Assembly (NCBI GenBank): GCA_013396915.1
Contig: VWZL01000810.1
Span: 1 to 64,000 of the forward strand
Length of the DNA: 64,000 bases
Reading direction: 5' to 3'
Source: Stercorarius parasiticus
Taxonomy: Eukaryota > Chordata > Aves > Charadriiformes > Stercorariidae
A program made the position numbers and the translations under genes. This document shows, one piece after another, positions 35,401 to 45,611 of the stretch; position 1 is the stretch's first letter, and every line of letters starts with the position of its first letter. The notes beneath the pieces were generated by a model. The model was not told the DNA's origin and made no database searches. It saw nothing but the letters and a program-made list of their open reading frames with translations.

Positions 35401-37699
35401 GCCGGCTAAATGGGCAAAGGGTGTATTCTCCTCTGCAATCCATGGGTCGGCTGAGGGAGTCTGGAGGAACATTTAGCAACAGGTACAATGCCAAAGCCTT
35501 CTGGGCTCGGTGCAGAGCCTTGCTCTGAAATTCAGCTTCAGTAGGAACTAATCAGTTACATCTTCATCTTTTGATTCCGGTTAACATGGGCTTTTATACC
35601 TCTGTGCTTTCTTCTCGAGTTTCACCGGCTCAGCTTTGCAGGAGGAGTTAGGTGATGGCCCTCTCCCCTTTTCTGTGCAGGCACTGCACGTTGAAAGCTG
35701 TTGCTGGTTTGGTGGAAGGTTTTAGGGCTCAGTGTGATGCAGAGCCAAGTGCTGGTGCCCTGAAGAGCTGCCTGGCACCTCTCTGCACCATCACACCATT
35801 CCATCAGGCCCACCAAGCCTCGAGTGTGGAGCTGCTCATGTTCGCGGTGAGCTGGTCCCTCCCCTGGCAGCACCAGGACAAGTCCAGTCCATCTGGCGTG
35901 CAGTTGAACAACTCTGTCTCTCCCTTGGCCGTAGAGGCAAAAAGAGTCTCCTGCTCTAATTTCATTGTGTTTAGCCATCGCACAAACTCTAAAGCTCCCC
36001 GAAATGGGAAGGAAGTAATGTTTAAATTATACATGAGTGAACTGATTTACTCAGACCAAAGTTTTGAGTTCCGACCTTGTGAATACAGGGACGGAGCTAT
36101 CTGTCTGTGCATCCATCCGTCTGCCCGGTGAATATTGAATTAACAGAAACATAAACACAGATGCAGTACTGTAAAAGCTTTGGCTTAAACTAGTGAAAAC
36201 CATGCGGGGCAGATGCATGCTGCCACAGGGAAAGCGGCGGCTTTGCCCAGGGTTCACTTGTCTGGTAGGTTGCCCTCACTGATGGAGCAAGGCCGTTGCT
36301 GCAGATTCCCTTCTGCCTCTGAAAACTCAGTGTTTCAGTAAGGTCTGTCTGCTCCCAACTGGAAAGGGATTCAAACTGCTCTCCTGTCTGCCTCCTGCTC
36401 CTAATGAGGGGGTTTAACTTCCTGTGTAACGTATTTTGCAGAGCATGTAAAACGCTGGTTAAATTCTATGGTCGCTTCCTATGGGCACTTGCTCAGCGCT
36501 CCTCAGGGAGCCCAGCGCCGGAAAGCCGTAACTGTGCTTGCTAATGGCCTGGAGATCCCTTTTGCAGATGTTTCACCTAAGTCTCCTCCATGCTCCTTCC
36601 ACCTCTATTAAAAAAAATTAATATGCAAGCTGCAGTACTGCCATGCCTGGCCAAGGCTCAGCAGCAAACCGTCCTTCTTGTCCCGTAAACGAGAGATGCT
36701 GAATTTTTGTAAGGGCTGCAGGAATTCATGGAGCCGGGCGGCCGCGAGCTGGGGATCTGCTGGTGGGGATCTGCAGGGCGGGCAGGGGCTGGAGCGTGGC
36801 TGGCTCCTACCTGCATCGTCTGGGAGCGCGCCGTGAAAGCCTGAATGTGGTTTTGTGGTTGGTCCTTTGGAGCGGCACCGAGAGAGGCTGAAATGTCTGC
36901 GGAGACATAAACAGAAAGGGGGTGAAGTCATGATTCTCTCCCTATTTATTTGACCTAAATACACTGAAGTAACTGCACCCTCATGAAAGAGATAATTTCC
37001 TGACTCTGGAGAGCTTAACATCTGTTTCCTCCCATTTTTTTTCAGTGGTAGAACATGGTAGCGGAAGAACTGGCGGGGTTTTCTTTCCTCTTTTTCTTTT
37101 GTATAGCAAGAGGCACTGCATGCTTGGGCTAAATACGCTCTCCGAGAGCAGACAGGTTTCTCTCAAGGGTTATATGATCATTTGTTCTCTATTTTCTCTC
37201 CTTCCTGCCTCCCCCCGCCCCTCCTGGAGAGGAGCGGATACACCGAAGCCCAGGCAGGACTTCCTTAGCTCAGCCATGCCTTCTGGCAGGCTGCGCCTCG
37301 TGCCCTCTCCCTGTCACCCCCCTTCACCGACAAACAATGGCCAAAGGCTCCTTCTTGTTTGTTGTTTTGTATCCCGCAGAGGAAGAGCCGAGTGGAAGAT
37401 CGTGTCCCCGGGGGCCTCGGTGCATTCCAGCTCTGGCTGCCGCCTTGCAAGGCTGCCGGTGCCTTTGCCGTGCTGTCCCCAGGCCTTTTGCACAAACCAT
37501 CAGTGCAGTGTGACGCCGGGGGCAGCCAATGGGTTTTGAAACAAATTTAGTGCTGGTGAGAGGTGAGAGAGGGGGATGGAGAGCCTCGGAGGGGTGTCTC
37601 GAGTCATTGCTCCGCAGCAAGAGCAGACCCTATCCTTTGAACATCCAGTGCAATGCAGGTAGTCGCGGTGCCAAGAGGAGCTGGGCTTTTGTACCAACT
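23433..37699. other. Putative intron 1, central part; no supported exon
   Basis: I find no gene. Long open frames occur where GC is high, notably a 317-codon frame on the minus strand at 25,609-26,562 and a 226-codon frame at 28,614-29,294 minus, but neither shows domain-like sequence or splice context. A (GAG)n run lies at about 26,885-26,902. More AT-rich, regulatory-looking blocks include 28,080-28,260 (with an ATTTGCAT octamer near 28,131), 29,280-29,700 and 33,950-35,200. No recognisable transposon was seen here. Confidence 0.5.
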
Positions 37700-38200
37700 A
37701 TTTGTGATGTGGCTTAAAGCCCGTTGTATGCTGCTAGTACCTCCTTTGCCGTCGGGGTGTAGTGAGCCACAGATCCTCTGTACCTCAGCTCCCAAGCCCT
37801 AGAGGTTGACCTTGGGTCTCTCCAGGTGCTTTCTGCCAGAGGCTTTGCGGTGGAGAGCACACTTCTCCCATGTGATCTTGTCTGGCCCGGCCCAAGGGCT
37901 ACCGCACCACCAATGTCCTCTTTGATCTCTTCAAAGGCTTGCTGCTCCTCAGGGCCCCAGCTGAAATAGTTCTCTTTTCGGGTCATCTGATAGAGGGAAT
38001 TCACAAGTTGACTGTAAGCTGGAATATGCCTTCTCCAGAATCCTACAACACCTACGGATGCCTGGGTTTCCTTTTGTTGACTGGTGGGGACATGCGTGTT
38101 ATCTTATTGAACGTATCTATTGCGATGTACACCCTGCCACCAAGAGATCGATTGCCTTGGAGTATGTTCCCTTGGGGCATTCCCAATTAGTTGTTTAACC
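37700..38200 (-). pseudogene. Degraded retroviral pol fragment (reverse transcriptase end to RNase H)
   Basis: The minus strand encodes a piece of an endogenous retroviral polymerase. The 37,714-38,004 frame includes the WGPEEQQAF motif of the RT connection region and then a YTPTAKEVLAAYNG motif typical of the RNase H start. Upstream, from about 38,005 to 38,165, the same protein continues (motif GVVGFWRRHIPAYS), but the reading frame shifts near 38,090-38,095. The fragment ends at about 37,700 with no integrase or 3' LTR. With the LTR and primer-binding site at 38,759-39,345 only about 0.6 kb away, nearly all of gag, protease and most of RT is deleted. It cannot encode a working enzyme. Confidence 0.8.
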
Positions 38201-38758
38201 TTACAAACAATAACCAAAACCAGGCTCACAACACGCACCGGTATGAACAGTCTGATTACACAAGGGTATACAAGGAGCTGCAAGGCCATTACAACAAGGC
38301 TATAAAGACCTGTCCTGGAGGAGAGGAAGGGGTAGGTGCCCTTCTTTCCTCTCTCCACAAAGTATGTTTCAGGAGAAAAGGGGGTAATTGCTTATTTTCT
38401 CCATGAGATAGTTCTCGGAGTACTGGGATGGCAGCAACATAGGACCCAAATACTAGATTAGGCTCAAGGGCAGTGCTTTTATCATAGCTGTCCCAGGCAA
38501 AGCAAAACAAAGTGATAGACAACACAGCAAACAGTGAAAATTGACAAACAACAGTCATTAACAATTCTTGGAGTTTATCGTACAGCAAAAAAGGGGTCAA
38601 GCACTGGAAGGTGTGGGGAAATACATATGTCAGCTCCCAAAGTAAATACGCCAGTGTCATGATCCGCAGCAGCCAACCCAATAACTAAACAGGTATCACA
38701 GCTAGAAGTTCAATCTTGCACACACTGATCGCATCTGTTATTATCTTGAACCCCTTGA
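38201..38758 (-). mobile_element. ERV leader / internal remnant
   Basis: This stretch lies between the primer-binding site and the pol fragment of the minus-strand ERV. It carries a 130-codon hydrophobic frame (38,289-38,681) that I cannot match to a specific gag or env segment. It is internal ERV sequence by position. Its composition differs from flanking intron DNA, but it has no motif that fixes its identity. Confidence 0.5.
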
Positions 38759-38776
38759 GCCCCACAGTGGGTGCCA
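38759..38776 (-). other. Retroviral primer-binding site, tRNA-Lys-like
   Basis: On the minus strand the 18 bases read TGGCACCCACTGTGGGGC. By memory of the family, this matches the tRNA-Lys primer-binding site of class II (K-type) retroviruses at 15 of 18 positions. It sits three bases inside the LTR edge, exactly where a primer-binding site should be, which fixes the LTR boundary and its role as the 5' LTR. Confidence 0.65.
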
Positions 38777-38779
38777 AGA

Positions 38780-39345
38780 TGATGTGGGTTAACCCTGGCT
38801 AAGCACCACCAGGCCGCTTGCTCGCTGCCCCCCAAGCCTCTGGGGATGAGGGAAGAGGAAAGGAAGAATAAAAGCAAGCAAACTTGTGGGTTGGGATAAC
38901 AATTGTTTAATAAACAAAGGAGAAGTAGAAGAAGAGTGCAAGAGAACCAAAACAAGCAGTGCAAAGGCAATCCCTCACCACCTCCCACGAGCACACTGAT
39001 GCCCGGCCAATTCCTGAGCAAAAGATGGCTAACCTCTCTAAAATCCCCTCTTTCCCCTTTTTATTGCCCAGCATGACATTATATAGCATGGATTATCTCT
39101 CTGGTTAGGTCAGGTCAGGTCATCTGCCTGGTTGTGTCCCCTCCCAACCTGTTTTGCACCCCCGAATCTATTCACTGAGGGGGCGGAGTGAGAAACAGAG
39201 ACGGCTTTGACACTGTGCAAGCACTGTTCAGCAATAGCTAAAATATTAGTGTGTTACTAGCGCTGTTTTGGTCACAAATCGAAAGCACAGCATCATACAA
39301 GCTGTTACGTAGAAAATGAACTCCATCCCAGCCAGACCCAGTACA
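38780..39345 (-). mobile_element. ERV 5' LTR
   Basis: Read on the minus strand, it begins TGTACTGGG and ends ACCCACATCA, the TG...CA ends of an LTR. In order it has a TATATAAT box (plus positions about 39,078-39,087), an ATTAAA polyadenylation signal (about 38,906-38,911), and then the primer-binding site just outside. Length is about 566 bases. No partner 3' LTR was found to the left, so the provirus is truncated. There is no sign that it drives the neighbouring gene, since it points the other way. Confidence 0.75.
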
Positions 39346-39837
39346 CTGGGAAGGAGGCAGTTCTGCCCACCCAAAGGCTTGTGCGTTCCTGTGGCTCTTT
39401 GAGTGAAAACCAAAGTCAAGGTATTTTCTGTCTGGTTGTTTCCCCTTCTAGCTCTGCTCAAACCCATAAGTGCTCCCCTTGGTGTGAGAGCAGCAAGCAA
39501 AGCTCCAGCTATTAAGAGGAGCGGCGGGTGGCAGCGGGGAGCTGTGCTGGGCTGGGACATGGTGTCTCCCCGACCTCGCTGCCTGCCTTGGGGGAGGCTC
39601 GAGCACTCCCTTGGCAGTCTGCTCTGCTAAACCAGGTTGCCTCCTGCTCGGGGGCCTGATGCCGAGGCAGCACAACACAGGCTCGGATTTACAGTCGTGT
39701 ATTGGGTCTGAGTGTGGGTGAAATTAATCCTCTGCAAAGATGTTTCCCAAAACATCTGCCATGTTGCGTTATGTTTTCCTCTGAGGGGTTGTGGTTCAGT
39801 TGCATTTCGATGTTGTCATGGCTGAGAGAGGCATAGC

Positions 39838-40015
39838 ATCATAGAATGGTTAGAGTTGGAAGGACCTTAAATACCATCCAGTGCCACCCCCTGCCTTAGG
39901 CAGGGACACCTCCCACCAGCCCAGGTTGCTCCAAGCCCCGTCCAACCTGGCCTTGAACCCCTCCAGGGATGGGGCAGCCACAGCTTCTCTGGGCAGCCTG
40001 TTCAGTCCTTCCAAA
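39838..40015 (-). mobile_element. CR1 LINE 3' end fragment
   Basis: It begins with ATCATAGAATGGTTAGAGTT (the reverse complement of the CR1 3' end) and continues through the GGACACCTCCCACCAGCCCA and CACAGCTTCTCTGGGCAGCC blocks. Only about 180 bases remain. It is the inverted counterpart of the CR1 at 22,950-23,432. Confidence 0.93.
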
Positions 40016-40966
40016 AGATTGGAACCTGAAAGGTTTCAGAAGGTTCAGAAGGGGTTAAGAAGCCTGAAACTGTATTGTAGGTCCCCTTTCCTGACAGAGG
40101 TCCCAACTGTCCAGCATTTTTGGTGTTTTTTTCTAGTTAGGGGGCAGCTTTACAGCACTAAATATTTTAAAAAAAGCACAAAACTTCTGGTAGTTGCCCA
40201 AAAACTGCAGTGATCTGAAGTAGATTTCAGGAATTGTGTACTGCCAGCCTTACAAACAGCCTGAACTGTGCGGTGTTAAATGAGCAGTTTCTTTCCATCG
40301 TTGGAATCTCTTGGGAAAACTCAGCTCGGCTTGGATCAGGCCTTCCCTAACTGATGTTTCCTTGCTAGCTGGTCTCACTACCCTGTTGCCTTTGGTAGGT
40401 GTGTGGACGCCCTTATTTTGCTGTGGTTGTGGATAACTCCTGAAAATTTACTAAGGGCCAGCACAGAAGAACAAGATTGCCCAAGGAAAGCGTCAGTCCC
40501 TGAACGGTGGCTTGTGACAGCCCTGATTTCTTGGGCCTGATTTGGTGTCCTTTATGAGAACTGTTAACTTCAGTGTGTGTTACCTGGGGCCGCGGTGTTA
40601 TTTCTGCTCTTGTATCCGTCTGCGAAATCACACTTGAAAAGGAGCAAAATTGCTATTACTCCCACCTGTACCATGCAAGAAAAGCCTTGTTGCCAAGGAA
40701 ATGTTATGCAATCATGAATGAGACACGGAGTACCTGGTTCTTTCTTAAAGATTTGGATAATGCAAAAAAAATGGAAAGAATTTGGCAGGGGAATCATGGC
40801 CATAGACAGAGATGTTTGTGTGCCGTTTGCTTGGGATTGCGTGCAATCCTAACTTATTTGTCCACATCAGTGACCTGGAAAAGGAAGGTGAGTTTTCAAA
40901 ATGAAGGGCTACTGCTTGTGTGAAAAGAAGAATGGGGTCTTGTGCAGAAGGCAAGGTAGAGACGTG
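40016..40966. other. Noncoding gap between two CR1 copies
   Basis: No gene is supported. A 116-codon frame on the plus strand (40,573-40,923) begins with GTG and has no splice sites or known domain. The sequence is unremarkable intron-like DNA. Confidence 0.5.
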
Positions 40967-41461
40967 CATAGAATCATAGAATGATTTTGGTTGGAAGATA
41001 CCTTCAAGATCATCGAGTCCAACCATTAATATAGCTCTGCCAAGTTACCACTAAACTATGTCCCTCAGCACCATGTCTGCACGTCTTTCAAATATCTCCG
41101 GAGATGGGGACTTCACCACTTCCCTGGGCAGCCTGTTCCAGGGCTTGATAAGCCTTTCAGTGAAGAAGTTTTTCCTAATGTCCAATCTAAATCTCCCCTG
41201 GTGCAACATGAGGTTGTTTCCTCTTGTCCTATCGCCTGTTACTTGGGAGAAGAGACCGACCCCCAACTCTCTACACCCGCCTTTCAGGGAGCTGTGGGGA
41301 GCGAGAAGGTCTCCCCTCAGCCTCCTTTTCTCCAGGCTGAACACCCCCAGCTCCCTCAGCTGCTCCTCATCAGACTTGTGCTCCAGACCCCTCACCAGCT
41401 TCGTTGCCCTTCTTTGGACGCGCTCCAACCAAACCCAACCCAACCCAATCCAATCTACCAA
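40967..41461 (-). mobile_element. CR1 LINE fragment with C-terminal ORF2 remnant
   Basis: The left end is the inverted CR1 3' signature ATAGAATCATAGAATGATTT. The minus-strand frame 41,051-41,461 is uninterrupted and reads as the C-terminus of CR1 ORF2, with motifs [25 protein letters not shown] and [13 protein letters not shown]. It is 5'-truncated and lacks the endonuclease and RT core, so it is not mobile by itself. The 5' side of the element runs into a short ACCCA-type tandem repeat (about 41,430-41,455), which is read in the same frame. Confidence 0.93.
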
Positions 41462-43369
41462 CCCAGGAGCGTAGCTCCTGTAGGTTGGAGCAGTTTTTAG
41501 TGTTTGATAGCTGTGGTTTCATGAAAGCATTTCCTCACCAGGGCGAGATGTTGTGTGTTTTGTAGACCAAACACACCAGCCACAGCCACCTGGGCTCAAG
41601 GTAATTCAGAGGGTGGTGGAAGAAGTGTAAGGTAATAGCATTACCTCATATTTTCTGTGGTTAAAGTCCCACACACAGAGATGGTAGTCGCAGCTTAGCT
41701 GCTAGGCGGTAACTTGCTGCGACTTGACATCTGCAACTGCGCTTGCAGCCCAAGGAGGGGAAAAATAAGAGTGGTTGACTAACTGTTGTAGTTTTCTGGC
41801 TAATAGATGTTCTCCAAAATACGTGCAGAGCGTTTCTTTAAAACCTCCTTCTCCTGCACCCCAGAAAGATGAGTAATAGTATATCAGATACCCTCATGGC
41901 TGTTCTTCTCCATGCTCAAATTTTATTATGTCATTATGGGTCCCATAACCTGTGTCGTTTTGTTGGTAAGGCCACCTTTTCTCTGTTTGGCTTATTTAAA
42001 ACATAGGTTTCCGCAAACACGCTGCTGTTGTGTGTTTGCACAGTGGCGGACACTGATTTCAGCAGCTGTATGAGTTGATGGAGCGTAGCAGATTTTGGCA
42101 CACGGTCGGAGAAGACTGAGAGAAGCTGGCTGAAATTTGTTCAAATGCAGAGGATTTGCCTCGGTGCTGGGAGGCTTTGTTCTGGGTGAGGCAATGCCAG
42201 TCCTCGGGCTGGATCTGGTTCAGGTGACAGTGCTGGGACCGCGGGCGCTAACAAAGCTGCGCCGCTGTGAGTTGGCTCCTGCCAAGGTTAGGCAGTGATT
42301 TCAGTGTGTGCAGTCCTGCAGGCATAATTAGTGCAAATTAGACAACAACAAGGTGCTTTTCTCACACTGAATGTTTGCCAGCAGCTGGTCAAAAGGCCTT
42401 TTGAGCACCATGCCTGTGTCCTACTATTCCATTTGTCACTCAGGGAGAGCTTTGTCAAAGCAACGATGATGGTTTCAAACACCAGGAGATGTTCAGGTGA
42501 GGCTGCGGTGGAAGGGAAGGCGGAGAGGAGCCACCAAGCACTGGTTCCCCGTTTGCTTAGAGCACTCTCACGTCTGTCTTCGTGGTGGCGGCTCAAATTT
42601 ACATCTGGTTTAAAGCTGCTTTTAAAAAAATTAAATATATATAATTTTAAAGCCACCCTTGCGCCCCGTGTTTCTGGGTTGTGTTGCTTCTCTGGGGAGG
42701 GCCATGCAGGATCTGTGTCCTGTTACAGGCTCTCTTTTGCTCGACACATGAGAAACAGCCTCTCTCTGTGCTAGCATCCCTCCAAAGACTTCGCAGACAA
42801 GCCTGTTCCTTTTGAGTTCCTTTCTTCATGCAGGATCCACCCAGCCAAAAACAATAAAACATAAAACTGGAAAGAGAAAACAACAACAACAAAAAAGGGA
42901 CGTTTTGTGATTTTTGTCTTTTGCTGCCAGTTGGCTGCACAACTTGAAACTGCTGAAATGCTCTTTTTTTGTTTCCCTCCTTCAAATCCACTGAAATGTG
43001 TTACCCTTTAAATTGCAGCAGGGATGTCTGTGAATAACTTGCAGACCCAGAGCGACAGCCTGGGGAAAGTGGAGCTGGTCTCCTCCTCGAGCACCAGATG
43101 GAGGAACAGTCCCGCTAAACCCTTGCTTTTTTTGGGGGAACAAAAGCTTTCTGTGGTCTCCATACGGACCCAGGGCAACGCAGCTCCTGTGTGGATTTGT
43201 GCTACGGGGTTTAAGCAGCGGCAGGCAGCGCTGAGGCCTCAAAGCCGGCCTTTGCCTGGGGATGGAGGTTCTCTTTTAAAATCTCCAACATGGCGAGTAC
43301 AAAAGGCAGGTGGCCAAAGGAGAGCGAGGCGGCACGCGTGGAAGATAACTGCTGTACGGTTAGGCTGTG
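41462..43369. other. Putative intron 1, no supported feature
   Basis: No exon or named repeat was found. There is a short AT-rich tract near 42,618-42,650 (TTAAATATATATAATTTT). Open frames on both strands are short and have no recognisable motifs. Confidence 0.55.
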
Positions 43370-44149
43370 TAACGGTGTGGGGTGTATTTGTCGAGGTGTT
43401 GGCACCGCTGTGAGGGAAGGCAGGGCTGCCCCGTGCCGGGCATGGCCAGTGCCACAGTGGCTGCACCACAGCCCGGAGCGCAGCCCATCAGCGGCGCCGG
43501 CAGCGCCTCTTCTGGAAACATGTGTAAGGAAGGGCAAAAACACCAGACAGGAGTGAGGGTGGATAAAAAAAAGTGAGAAACAGAGCTGTGAACTCCGAGG
43601 TCAGTGAAGATGGCGGGGAGGAGGTGATGGAGCAGGGGGATGTTCCCTGACAGGAGTCACGGCCTGTGGAGGCCCCACGCAGGAGCAGGTTCTCCTGACA
43701 GGAATCGTGGCCTGCGGAGTCCCCGTGCACGGGAAAAGCACAAGGAGGAGGGATCGGCAGAGAGGAACCGCTATGTCCTGACTGAACCTCTCCCAATTCC
43801 CCATCCGAATTCCCTCCCCAATACCTCGGCAGGGAGGTAGAGCCATCGGGAGTGAAGGAGGGAAGTTGAGCCATGGGAAAAAGGGGGGTTGGTGGTGTAA
43901 GGTGTTGTGTTAGTTTTATCTTTGTTTCTCATTATCCAAATCAATTTCAATTGGCAAGAGATCAAAATTAATTTTCCCCGAGTTGAGTCTGTTTTGCCTG
44001 TGACAGTAATTGGTGAGGGATCTCCATAGCTTTGTATCAACCCATGAGCTTTTTCATCTTACTTTTTCCCCCCTGTCCTGTTTGGGGAGAGGGGAGGGAT
44101 AGCACGGTGGGGTGTACCTCTGGCAGCTGGCCATAGTCAATCCACCACA
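43370..44149 (+). mobile_element. Avian ERV LTR region (solo or 3' LTR), plus strand
   Basis: The right part carries signature strings of a common avian endogenous-retrovirus LTR: GAGGTAGAGCCATCGGGAGT, GAGTTGAGTCTGTTTTGCC, GACAGTAATTGGTGAGGGAT and a final AGTCAATCCACCACA ending at about 44,149. The left part has the GC-rich block and the repeated GGA(C)CCCACGC.GGAGCAGG-type units that precede it in this family (two diverged units at about 43,640-43,735). I recognise the family by general acquaintance, not by a search. The left border is uncertain. No retroviral protein frame survives. It lies 1.5 kb upstream of the giant coding exon and in the same orientation. Confidence 0.7.
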
Positions 44150-45611
44150 GTAGTAAACATTCATTTTTGCTACCCTAGGTACCGTTGTTGCCAAAAATGC
44201 TTGGCAAAACCCCTGTGTTGTGGCTGTAGCAAAAGCCAGATGACTGTTGTTCGTAAAAAAGCAGGATAGTAGCTGTTTCTGTTGAGGCTTTCGACCTCCC
44301 TTGGCTGTGCTGTGGTTCCTTGGTGCCTGGGTTATCACTCGTTGAAGACAGATGTGATGGCAAGGTAGAAACAGAGGCTTATTTGACTGAATGCAAGGGT
44401 GAGCCTTTCCTTGTCTATGAGGTGTCCAGGGCAGTGGCTGCTGCATTAATAGCCTTAGTTTTAACAGAAATAGTGAGTGTAATGTTTTTTTTAATATAGA
44501 TATGGGGACTGTTCGTAGAGCAGTAAGAGTGAAATGGATGAGAGCGGGAGTTGAGCTTCGTGCCGTTGTGTAGAGCGCTGCAGCGTGACGGCCTGTTCGC
44601 CCTCTGCTCGGGGAAAATGGCGAGTTTTTCCATTGTCAAACCTGCCTGGAGCTGTACACCTTTTTGTTCCTACTCTTGCTTCCTTCTTCCTTCTGAGAGT
44701 AGGACTGGGAATTGAGGGAATTTAACTCCGTTTAGTGCCTGGCATGTAGTTCTGTATGTCACAAAGGTAGACAGCAAACCCAGGTCCGCCTTATGGAGCT
44801 GTAGCAGCGAGACAGGGCAGAGGTACACCAGTGGCAGGGAAGCTTTAGAATCTGTACGAGCAGGAGTTCAAAAGTGTTCCCGCAAAGGGTTTGGAGTGGT
44901 TCCCATTGCTGTTGCATATGGGGTACTTGTAGTTTTAATACTGTTCACTTAGGGTGGAACTCACTTGAGGGGAGCACATGTGTCTTGTGTAGCACTGAGT
45001 GGTGGCCAGGCAGCTTTCATTACCAGTCCAGTTCCAGCGAGGGATTCCCACACTGGTGCCATAGCTATAGTAGGAAAAACCTGGCTTGGATATTCCATGG
45101 GGTTTCTGATACTGTTGTATTTCAGAATTGCATTGGTTCCAGGAAAAGGCTCATCCTGACTTTTCTTTGAACGCCTGCCTGAAGAGACTGAACTCGTTGG
45201 GAGTGCATTGCCGGTTGCTGGCAGATGGGGCTGGTGAAGATGAGAGTGACATGCGCAGGGATGCTTTACTGTAATTTCCTCTTTTCCTCTCTGTCATGTA
45301 CTCTGACGTATTTAGAGTCCTAGCAGTTTGCGAAAAGAAGATGTGATTTATAGTATTCTGCGTATACTTTGTGGTAACTTTATTAATGCAGGAAGTTGCT
45401 TTGTGGTCACTAAATCTTCAGTTACTTAAATCAGATTTAAGTTGCTTTAAAATTTATAAGGTTTGGGAGCAAAATTTCAGCCTCACTGAAATCAATGGCA
45501 AAACCACCACTGCCACTGGGGATAAGATTTGACCTGTGATGCTTTAACGAATGTGTCTTCTAAAAAACCTTTCTGCTCCTAATTGCATTCCTTTGTACTT
45601 TTTCCCCTTAG
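44150..45611. other. End of putative intron 1 with 3' splice acceptor
   Basis: No gene or named repeat is visible until the acceptor. The last bases show a good polypyrimidine tract (TTTGTACTTTTTCCCCTTAG) ending in AG at 45,610-45,611. The block just after the ERV LTR is ordinary AT-balanced DNA. Confidence 0.6.
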
